Assembly (NCBI GenBank): GCA_015494165.1
Contig: WGBS01000013.1
Coordinates: 1 to 8,788 of the forward strand
Direction: 5' to 3'
DNA length: 8,788 nt
From: Gammaproteobacteria bacterium
Lineage (GTDB): Bacteria; Pseudomonadota; Gammaproteobacteria; S144-34
The notes under the pieces were generated by a model. It saw only the letters and a program-made list of their open reading frames with translations. It did not search any database and was not told where the DNA came from. Position 1 is the stretch's first letter. Each line of letters begins with the position of its first letter. Shown piece by piece: positions 1-6,426 of this stretch. The position numbers and the translations under genes are program-made.

Positions 1-131
1 CCGACTTCGTGTGCTCGGCACGCGGCTTCATGTTCGCCCTCGGCTGCATCCAGGCCATGCGCTGCGACCGCAACACCTGCCCCACGGGCGTGACCACGCA
101 CGACCCGCGGCGCCAGCGCGGCCTCGACCCC
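1..131. repeat. 131-bp exact direct repeat, copy 1 (at window edge)
   Basis: Bases 1-131 are identical to 667-797 with no mismatch, including third codon positions. The copies are offset by 666 bp, exactly 222 codons, so the reading frame is kept. Identity ends after base 131 (next bases GAG here, CGG in the other copy). Copy 1 begins at the first base of the window, so its true left limit is unknown. Confidence 0.97.
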
Positions 132-1004
132 GAGGCCCTGCGCCGCGTCGCGGCCCGCGAGCGGGTGCGCATGATCGAGATCAAGCTCGCCCAGGGCGCC
201 AAGCCCGGCAAGGGCGGCATCCTGCCCGCCGCCAAGGTCACGCCCGAGATCGCCGCCATCCGCGGCATCCCGGCCTGGCGCGACGCCCTCAGCCCCGCGC
301 GCCACCCCGAGATCGCGGGCCCCGCCGACCTCCTCGACATGGTGGCGCGCGTGCGCGACCTCACGGGGCTGCCCACGGGCTTCAAGACCGTCCTCGGCGG
401 CGACCGCTGGCTCGACGCGCTGTGCGAGGAGATCCTGCGGCGCGGGCCCGAGCACGCGCCGGACTTCGTCACCGTCGACGGCGCCGAGGGCGGCAGCGGC
501 GCGGCACCGGCGAGCCTCATGGACGCGGTGGGGCTGCCCATCCGCGAGGCCCTGCCGCTCGCCGTGGACACGCTCATCGCCGCCGGCCTGCGAGAACGGG
601 TGCGGGTGATCGCCTCGGGGCGCCTGGTGACGCCGGTGGGCGTCGCGTGGGCCCTGTGCGCCGGGGCCGACTTCGTGTGCTCGGCACGCGGCTTCATGTT
701 CGCCCTCGGCTGCATCCAGGCCATGCGCTGCGACCGCAACACCTGCCCCACGGGCGTGACCACGCACGACCCGCGGCGCCAGCGCGGCCTCGACCCCCGG
801 GACAAGGCGCTGCGCGTGCGCGACTACGTGCGCGCGGTCGAGCGCGAGGTCCGCCTCATCGCCCATGCCTGCGGCGCCCGCGAGCCGCGCGACCTCGAGC
901 GCCGCCACGCGCGCGTGAGCCTCGGCGACGGGCGCTCGGTCTCCTTCGAGCAGCTCTTTCCCTACCCCGGCGCCGGCCCGCCCGCGGCCGCCCGCCCGGG
1001 CTGA
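3..1004 (+). CDS. FMN-binding glutamate synthase family protein (GltB domain 2-like), 5' partial and internally duplicated
   Basis: The gene enters from the left edge in frame 3; 333 residues are visible. The family is a stand-alone version of the FMN and [3Fe-4S] domain of glutamate synthase, presumed to be a cytosolic oxidoreductase. Family signatures are KLAQGAKPGKGG (about residues 61-72), an FMN-barrel glycine stretch VDGAEGGSGAAP (158-169), IASGRLVTP (203-211), and the cluster motif GCIQAMRCDRNTCPTG with Cys237, Cys243 and Cys248. In this family the cysteine cluster lies C-terminal to the QGAKPG motif. Here an identical extra copy (Cys15, Cys21, Cys26) also lies before it, because bases 1-131 duplicate 667-797. 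From about base 132 to the stop the order is normal and the C-terminus looks complete. The first 43 visible residues are therefore out of place, through tandem duplication or misassembly. A DoxX gene follows after 62 bp on the same strand with no visible terminator. The physiological substrate of these short homologues is not established, so ammonia or glutamate chemistry is not assured. Confidence 0.85.
   Translation, partial: DFVCSARGFMFALGCIQAMRCDRNTCPTGVTTHDPRRQRGLDPEALRRVAARERVRMIEIKLAQGAKPGKGGILPAAKVTPEIAAIRGIPAWRDALSPARHPEIAGPADLLDMVARVRDLTGLPTGFKTVLGGDRWLDALCEEILRRGPEHAPDFVTVDGAEGGSGAAPASLMDAVGLPIREALPLAVDTLIAAGLRERVRVIASGRLVTPVGVAWALCAGADFVCSARGFMFALGCIQAMRCDRNTCPTGVTTHDPRRQRGLDPRDKALRVRDYVRAVEREVRLIAHACGAREPRDLERRHARVSLGDGRSVSFEQLFPYPGAGPPAAARPG
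667..797. repeat. 131-bp exact direct repeat, copy 2 (native position)
   Basis: This copy encodes the [3Fe-4S] cysteine cluster in the place expected for the family, after the FMN-barrel motifs and before the C-terminal helices. It is therefore taken as the original location. See the copy at the left edge for its partner. Confidence 0.97.
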
Positions 1005-1051
1005 GCCCTGCCGCGGCACCCGATCCGTCGAGACGGCACAGAAGCGATAAG

Positions 1052-1060
1052 AAAGGAGGA
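1052..1060 (+). promoter_or_regulatory. Strong Shine-Dalgarno of the DoxX gene
   Basis: The run AAAGGAGGA ends six bases before the ATG at 1067. It closely matches the 16S anti-SD complement and fixes the DoxX start codon. It is the strongest ribosome binding site in the window. Confidence 0.85.
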
Positions 1061-1066
1061 ACCCCC

Positions 1067-1528
1067 ATGGCGTCCATCGTCTCCCTCGGCTGCACCGTGG
1101 TCGGCTGGCTCGATCGCATCGGAAGCTTCCTGCCGCAGCTCGGCCTGCGGCTGCTGCTCGCCTACGAGTTCTGGGAGTCCGGCATCGAGAAGTTCCACGG
1201 CGAGAACTGGTTCGGGGAGATCCGTGACAGCTTCCCCTTCCCGTTCAACCTGCTCCCGGTCGAGCTGAGCTGGCAGCTCTCGATGTGGACCGAGCTCCTC
1301 GGCGCCGTGGGGCTGGTGCTCGGGCTCGGCACGCGCTTCTGGGCGCTGGGGCTGATCGTGGTCGACGTGGTGGCGTGGGCCAGCGTGCACGCGGGCAACG
1401 GCTACAACGTGTGCAGCAACGGCTGGAAGCTGCCGCTGTTCTACCTCGTGATGCTGCTGCCGCTGCTGTTCCAGGGCGCGGGGCGCGCGAGCCTCGACCA
1501 CCTGGTGGCGCGCCTCTACGCGCGCTGA
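1067..1528 (+). CDS. DoxX family membrane protein, HvfX-like
   Basis: A 153-residue integral membrane protein with about four hydrophobic segments (roughly residues 23-40, 69-90, 93-110 and 120-138), the size and topology usual for DoxX/DoxD-type proteins. The conserved stretch ESGIEKFHGENWFGEI (37-52), followed by SFPFPFNLLP (55-64) and later KLPLFYLVMLLPLLF (121-135), resembles the proteobacterial subgroup to which HvfX belongs. HvfX is annotated as a membrane partner of copper-binding RiPP precursors. No RiPP precursor or HvfB/HvfC homologue is visible here, so the role in this locus is unknown; the HvfX link comes from remembered family sequences. The start is set by a strong ribosome binding site. 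The gene follows the glutamate-synthase-like gene by 62 bp and may be co-transcribed with it. Its last 13 bases overlap the 3' end of the convergent GGDEF-EAL gene. Confidence 0.85.
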   Translation: MASIVSLGCTVVGWLDRIGSFLPQLGLRLLLAYEFWESGIEKFHGENWFGEIRDSFPFPFNLLPVELSWQLSMWTELLGAVGLVLGLGTRFWALGLIVVDVVAWASVHAGNGYNVCSNGWKLPLFYLVMLLPLLFQGAGRASLDHLVARLYAR

Positions 1529-3900
1529 GCCGGCGCCGCCGGCGGGCCCGCCTGCAGGCACAGCCGCACGGGCTGCGGCGCGGCGACGGCGCGCCCCTGC
1601 GCGTAGTCGACGCCGAGCTCGCGCAGGCGCGCCGTCACCTCCGGGGTCTCGGCCCACTCGGCGATGGTGAGGCGCTCGAGGACGTGCGCCATCAGGTTGA
1701 CCGCCTCGACCAGGGCCTCGTCGACGCGGTCCTCGAGCAGGTCGCGCACCAGCTCGCCGTGGATCTTGAGATAGCGCACCGGGAGGTTGCGCACGTAGGC
1801 GAAGGAGCTCAGGCCGGCACCGAAGTCGTCGAGCGCGAAACGGCAGCCGAGCGCGCCGGCCTCCTCCGTGAAGCGCCGCACGGCCGCGAAGGCGCTCACG
1901 GCGTCGTTCTCGCTCACCTCGATGCACAGCGAGCCCGCGAGCGCGCCCGCCTCGCGCAGCCGCGCGAGGGCCTCCTTGGCGTAGGGCTCGTCGGCGAGCG
2001 AGACGGCCGAGACGTTCACGCCGAGCACCGTCCCCTCGGGCAGCTCCGGAAGCAGCGCGAGCGCGTGCTCCAGCACCCAGCGGTCCACCGCCGGCATGAC
2101 GCGGTAGCGCTGGGCGGCCGGCAGGAAGGCGCCGGGCTCGACGATGCGCCCGTCGCCCGTCACCAGGCGCACCAGCAGCTCGAGGTAAGGCGGAAGCGCA
2201 CGGCCGGCGAGGAGCGGCGCGGCCCACTGCCCGTGCAGGAGCAGGCGGCCCTCGCCCGCGGCGTGCTCGAGCTCCTCCACCCAGCGCAGCTCGCCGCGCC
2301 GCCGCGCCGTCACCAGGTCGCTGTCGCGGTGGGCGTGGACCCGGTTGCGGCCCGCGGCCTTGGCTGCGTAGCAGGCGGCGTCGGCCGCGGCGAGCAGGTC
2401 CTGGAGGCTCCCGCTGGTGGCGGTCACGGGCACGAGGCCGACGCTGAGGCCGACGCCGAAGCTGCGCCCTTCCCAGGAGAAGCGGAAGTCGGCCACGGCC
2501 CGGCGCAGCTTCTCGGCCACGCGCTGCGCATCGGCCTCGCCGCAGCCGGCGAGCAGCACGGCGAACTCGTCGCCGCCGAGACGCGCCAGCGCATCGCCGG
2601 CGCGAAGGCAGCCCTGGAACAGCGAGGCCACCTGCCGCAGCAGCTCGTCGCCGGCGAGGTGCCCGCAGCTGTCGTTCACCACCTTGAACTGGTCCAGGTC
2701 CATGTAGAGCAGCACGTGGGCCGTGCCGCGCTCGCGCGCCTCGAGCAGCGCGTGCTCGAGCAGGCGCTCGAACTCGCGCCGGTTGAGCAGGCCGGTGAGC
2801 GGATCGTGCGCCGCCTGGTGCGCCATACGGCGGGCCATGTCGCGCAGCGCCGTGACGTCGTGCAGCACCGCCACCGCCCCGAGGACGCGGCCGTCGTGGT
2901 GGCGGATGGGCGAAAGCGTGAGCTCGACGCTGTGGGCCGGCCCGCCGCCGCGCGGGCGCAGCAGGGCCCGCACGCCCTCCGATCCGCCCTCGGCCGGCAG
3001 CGCGAGGCGCTCGCCGCTCGCCTCGTCCACGAGCTCGAGCACCTCCTCCAGCGGCCGGCCGACGGCCTCCGGCGCCGGCCAGCCCGTGAGCGCCTCCGCC
3101 GCGCGGTTGAGGAAGTCGACGCGCCCGTCGGTGCTGGTCGTCAGCACCGCATCGCCGATCGAGGCGAGCGTGACCTGCATGCGCTCCTTCTCGGCGAGGA
3201 GTGCGTCCTCGGCGCGCCGCCGCTCGGCGAGCGCCGCCTCGAGGTCCCGCTGCCCCGCGAGCGCCCGCCCCTTCTCCTCGGCGAGGCGCCGGGCGAGGGC
3301 CTCGTTCTCGAGCGCGAGACGCACCTGGCGCACCACCGTGGCGTTGATGTTGCGCGCCGTCCACACGAGCACACCGGCGAAGACGGCGAGTAGCAGGGCC
3401 ATGGCGCGGTCGACGTCCGACGGGAGCTGGGCGAGCCCCGCCACGAGGGGGACGAGCATCACCAGCATGTACGCGAGATAGGCGCGCAGGGACGAGGCCA
3501 TGGTCGAGACCGCCCCCGCGGCCATTCCGCCCTGGATGAAGACGAGGAACAGGTGATAGGGGAGCCCCGTGCGCGCCAGGGCCCACGGCGCCGCGAGCCC
3601 CCACACGGCGGCGACGGCGGCCGCGGCGAGGACGTAGCGCCCTTCCCAGCGCGCGGCCTCGCCGGGCGGCGGCGCGGCGCGGCGCCAGGCACGCGCGAGC
3701 AGGCCGCGCGCGAGGTTGCTCGCCGCCACCGCGGCGAGCCAGGCGACGAGCGCCGCGCGCGGCACCTCCCCGCGCAGGACGTAGGCGACCACCGCCGCGA
3801 CGAGGAGGGTGGCGGCGATCGCCACCGGCACCTGCTCGTACAGCAGCCGCACCTGCTCGGCGCGGATGCGCTGCTCGGGCCGTATCCCTTCGCTCTGCAT
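1516..3900 (-). CDS. Six-TM PAS-GGDEF-EAL cyclic-di-GMP signalling protein
   Basis: A 794-residue inner-membrane protein. Six hydrophobic segments fill about residues 24-183 (near 24-42, 48-68, 89-109, 115-136, 139-158, 166-181); I do not recognise this sensor domain. A charged, probably coiled-coil linker follows (about 190-240), then a PAS domain (about 240-350). The GGDEF domain (about 360-522) has an intact GGDEF motif at 442-446 and an RxxD inhibitory site at 433-436, so diguanylate cyclase activity with product inhibition is expected. The EAL domain (about 535-780) reads ELL at 574-576 and keeps Asn629, Glu661, Asp691-Asp692 (DDFGAG), Lys712, Glu748 and Gln768. However, the usual LKID motif is LKIH, with His714 in place of the second metal-site Asp. 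Phosphodiesterase activity is therefore uncertain. The ATG at 3900 has no clear Shine-Dalgarno; it was chosen because the N-terminal helix and TM1 follow naturally. It lies 105 bp downstream of argG on the same strand. Confidence 0.92.
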   Translation of the reverse strand: MQSEGIRPEQRIRAEQVRLLYEQVPVAIAATLLVAAVVAYVLRGEVPRAALVAWLAAVAASNLARGLLARAWRRAAPPPGEAARWEGRYVLAAAAVAAVWGLAAPWALARTGLPYHLFLVFIQGGMAAGAVSTMASSLRAYLAYMLVMLVPLVAGLAQLPSDVDRAMALLLAVFAGVLVWTARNINATVVRQVRLALENEALARRLAEEKGRALAGQRDLEAALAERRRAEDALLAEKERMQVTLASIGDAVLTTSTDGRVDFLNRAAEALTGWPAPEAVGRPLEEVLELVDEASGERLALPAEGGSEGVRALLRPRGGGPAHSVELTLSPIRHHDGRVLGAVAVLHDVTALRDMARRMAHQAAHDPLTGLLNRREFERLLEHALLEARERGTAHVLLYMDLDQFKVVNDSCGHLAGDELLRQVASLFQGCLRAGDALARLGGDEFAVLLAGCGEADAQRVAEKLRRAVADFRFSWEGRSFGVGLSVGLVPVTATSGSLQDLLAAADAACYAAKAAGRNRVHAHRDSDLVTARRRGELRWVEELEHAAGEGRLLLHGQWAAPLLAGRALPPYLELLVRLVTGDGRIVEPGAFLPAAQRYRVMPAVDRWVLEHALALLPELPEGTVLGVNVSAVSLADEPYAKEALARLREAGALAGSLCIEVSENDAVSAFAAVRRFTEEAGALGCRFALDDFGAGLSSFAYVRNLPVRYLKIHGELVRDLLEDRVDEALVEAVNLMAHVLERLTIAEWAETPEVTARLRELGVDYAQGRAVAAPQPVRLCLQAGPPAAPAQRA

Positions 3901-3946
3901 CGAAAACGCGCCCCGGCCGCCGGTCTCGCGGCCCTCCGCAGCAAGA

Positions 3947-3966
3947 TCGGCGGGCCTTGCCGCCGA
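3947..3966 (-). other. Hairpin between argG and the GGDEF-EAL gene
   Basis: TCGGCGG (3947-3953) and CCGCCGA (3960-3966) form a perfect 7-bp stem around a 6-base loop in the 105-bp gap. No clear U-run follows on either strand, so it is at best a weak or attenuating terminator after argG. In DNA this GC-rich such hairpins also arise by chance. Confidence 0.3.
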
Positions 3967-4005
3967 CTTTACCGCTTCCGGCGCGCGGGCGCGCGGCGCG
4001 GCGTC

Positions 4006-5217
<1,212 letters not shown>

Positions 5218-5359
5218 CGCCCAGCTCCTTCACGACGTAACATCGGCCCGCCACCCGTGCGGGTCCGAATCTTCGTCATGCCGACGGCGCAGCTGCTCAC
5301 CCGCACTCGCTGCATGTCGTTCGGACACATCGGCGTAAGGGTCGACCGGCGACCCCATG

Positions 5360-5373
5360 GTCGGGCGCCCGAC
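5360..5373. repeat. 14-bp perfect palindrome upstream of argG
   Basis: GTCGGGCGCCCGAC reads identically on both strands. It lies about 140 bp upstream of the argG start. It could be a binding site for a dimeric regulator. It could equally be chance in GC-rich DNA, since no second copy is seen nearby. Confidence 0.35.
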
Positions 5374-5377
5374 ACGC

Positions 5378-5608
5378 TCACCCGAGAACCGACGGATCGG
5401 GTCGGTATCGGTCCTCCTTCTCCCGGACCGGTCCTGCCCTGTCGGCTGCGTCCCGCACCAGCCCCCGGAGCGTGGAGGGGAGCCGCCCGGGCTCCCGACG
5501 GACGACGCCGAGCTCGTCCCGCATGGGCGCCCGCCGGCCAAGCCATAGCCGGACCCGCTTGCGCACGGCCTTCGGGACGAGGCGCCGAAATCTGCTGGAC
5601 GGTGGCAT
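5378..5608 (-). CDS. Possible small hypothetical protein (76 aa), uncertain
   Basis: A minus-strand frame of 76 codons starts with ATG at 5608, preceded five bases upstream by GGAGG. It ends with TGA at 5378-5380. The product is very basic at its N-terminus (SRFRRLVPKAVRKRVRLWL, residues 5-23) and more mixed after that, ending in an acidic and arginine-rich tail. I do not recognise a family. The amphipathic, basic start looks like the first helix of some larger enzymes, so this may be a decayed N-terminal remnant rather than a working gene. It lies 55 bases beyond the vapC stop, on the same strand, and a hairpin separates the two. Random open frames of this length are common at this GC content, so only the ribosome binding site and the composition argue for it. 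Confidence 0.3.
   Translation of the reverse strand: MPPSSRFRRLVPKAVRKRVRLWLGRRAPMRDELGVVRREPGRLPSTLRGLVRDAADRAGPVREKEDRYRPDPSVLG
5388..5406. repeat. Inverted repeat upstream of argG
   Basis: ACCGAC (5388-5393) and GTCGGT (5401-5406) are perfect 6-bp arms around seven bases, just inside the 3' end of the possible small ORF. No U-tract follows on either strand. The function is unknown and chance occurrence is possible. Confidence 0.3.
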
Positions 5609-5638
5609 TCCCACCTCCGCGTCGGCAGGGAACGTGGC

Positions 5639-5655
5639 GCGGGTGATCCACCCGC
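5639..5655 (-). terminator. Hairpin just after vapC, possible terminator
   Basis: GCGGGTG (5639-5645) and CACCCGC (5649-5655) form a perfect 7-bp GC-rich stem with a three-base loop, eight bases beyond the vapC stop codon on the minus strand. Its position suits a transcript end or a 3' stabilising hairpin. The following bases (GCCACGTTCC) lack a proper U-run, so classical intrinsic termination is doubtful. Confidence 0.4.
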
Positions 5656-5663
5656 AGCTTACC

Positions 5664-6095
5664 TCACGCGCAACCCGCCAACACCTCGAGCCCCGCCACC
5701 GCGGCCGCCTCGGCAAGCTCGCGGTCGAGGGTGGCGAGCGCCAGCCCTTCGGGTAGGGCCAACGCCAGATACGTCGCGTCATAGACCGAGAGCCCGTGTG
5801 CGGCCGCCAGCCGCCGTACCGTTCCGAGCACGACGGCCGGATCGACAGGCTCGACCTGCAGGGGCAGCCCCGTCAGGAGCGCGGCGAGCCGCTCCACCTG
5901 CGCCTCCGTGGCACGCCCCCGCCGCCGCGCCGTCTCGAGGCCATTGGCCACCTCGTGGCACCAGAGGGCCGGCACGCGCGCGCCTTCGGTCGCCACACGC
6001 TCCAGGAGCGCATCCAGCGCTGGGGTGCTCCCGTCCTCGAAGCACCAGGCGAGCGCCACCGACGCATCGATGACGAGCGGCGCCGTGTGGGTCAC
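5664..6095 (-). CDS. vapC: PIN-domain ribonuclease toxin, VapC family
   Basis: A 143-residue PIN-domain protein of usual VapC length, predicted to be a metal-dependent endoribonuclease held inactive by its partner antitoxin. The four acidic residues of the PIN active site are visible: Asp10 in VIDASVALAW, Glu48 in CHEVANGL, Asp106 in SVYDATYLAL, and Asp124 in LATLDREL. All PIN core segments appear present, so the toxin looks intact. It starts with GTG at 6095, and that codon overlaps the TGA of the antitoxin gene by four bases (GTGA, 6092-6095), which indicates translational coupling. A hairpin follows eight bases after the stop. The RNA target cannot be deduced from the sequence. The symbol follows PIN-family usage; the partner is Phd-like rather than AbrB-like. 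Confidence 0.9.
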   Translation of the reverse strand: MTHTAPLVIDASVALAWCFEDGSTPALDALLERVATEGARVPALWCHEVANGLETARRRGRATEAQVERLAALLTGLPLQVEPVDPAVVLGTVRRLAAAHGLSVYDATYLALALPEGLALATLDRELAEAAAVAGLEVLAGCA

Positions 6096-6337
6096 CGCTT
6101 GCGTCCTGCCTCGATGAGCTCCCGGACCGGCGTGCCGGCCAGCCGCGCCCCCCGCCGCGCACGCCGGAAGCGGGCCACCACCTCCGCCGCCGGTAGCCGG
6201 CTCCGGCCCGCCTCCACCGGCACCAGCATCGCCACCGGTTTGCCCCGGTGCGTTATCGTCACCCGCTCGCCGCCGCGGACCCGCGCCAGCAGCGCCGAGA
6301 AGTGCGTCTTCGCCTCGAAGGCGCCAATCGTTTCCAT
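6092..6337 (-). CDS. vapB: Phd/YefM-type antitoxin, partner of the PIN toxin
   Basis: An 81-residue antitoxin with the classic Phd/YefM N-terminus: METIGAFEAKTHFSALL (1-17), then GGERVTITHRGKPVAMLVP (22-40). This fold dimerises and binds operator DNA. The basic C-terminal part (about 49-81) should wrap the toxin. The antitoxin gene comes first and overlaps the toxin gene by four bases, the usual order. The ATG at 6337 is the first possible start after an in-frame TAG about 12 bases upstream, and the N-terminus matches the family exactly. No Shine-Dalgarno is visible before it. Autoregulation through the inverted repeat just upstream is likely by family analogy. An alternative name is phd-like antitoxin. 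Confidence 0.9.
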   Translation of the reverse strand: METIGAFEAKTHFSALLARVRGGERVTITHRGKPVAMLVPVEAGRSRLPAAEVVARFRRARRGARLAGTPVRELIEAGRKR

Positions 6338-6343
6338 ACGACT

Positions 6344-6360
6344 AGCCTATCGACCAGGCT
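6344..6360. promoter_or_regulatory. Inverted repeat, candidate autoregulatory operator of vapBC
   Basis: AGCCT (6344-6348) and AGGCT (6356-6360) are perfect arms around seven bases, ending six bases from the antitoxin ATG. One arm overlaps the candidate -10 box. Phd-type antitoxins usually repress their own promoter at such palindromes. The arms are short, so this is tentative. Confidence 0.35.
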
Positions 6361-6372
6361 GTCATTGAGCAA
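6344..6372 (-). promoter_or_regulatory. Candidate sigma-70 promoter of the vapBC operon
   Basis: On the minus strand TTGCTC (6367-6372) and TAGGCT (6344-6349) are separated by exactly 17 bases. They match the -35 consensus at four of six positions and the -10 consensus at three of six. Transcription would begin at or near the antitoxin ATG, giving a leaderless or nearly leaderless mRNA, which would agree with the absent ribosome binding site. The boxes are weak, and read-through from the E2-E3 gene is an alternative. Confidence 0.3.
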
Positions 6373-6426
6373 CGCCACCAGTCGCTCTCGGTCGAGGTTC
6401 TTCCAAGGCCCGGCCAGCGGGTCGAG

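Larger units (their letters stand above)
5218..5663. other. Gap between argG and the PIN toxin gene: small possible ORF and palindromes
   Basis: This 446-bp stretch is the only long interval without a confident gene. It holds the argG ribosome binding site at its left end, a possible 76-codon minus-strand ORF (5378-5608), a 14-bp palindrome, an inverted repeat and a hairpin just after vapC. A further 42-codon minus-strand frame ending at 5230 has no Shine-Dalgarno and no recognisable similarity. The argG promoter probably lies here, but no box pair is clear enough to call. Confidence 0.6.

Noticed and set aside
1285..3393. 702-codon plus-strand open frame opposite the GGDEF-EAL gene
   Set aside because: It has low-complexity His/Arg/Ala/Gly composition with no motif, antisense to a well-supported gene.
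962..3604. Very long minus-strand open frame in a different frame from the GGDEF-EAL gene
   Set aside because: Its translation is Arg/Gly/Ala/Pro-rich with no family motif, and it shadows the clear GGDEF-EAL coding frame. Such frames are a side effect of the high GC content.
3981..3994. GCGCG inverted repeat after argG
   Set aside because: It is simple alternating GC sequence, expected by chance here, with no U-run.
5230..5541. Minus-strand frame just before argG, including a 42-codon part ending at 5230
   Set aside because: No Shine-Dalgarno precedes any start and no family was recognised; it competes with the better-supported small frame at 5378-5608.
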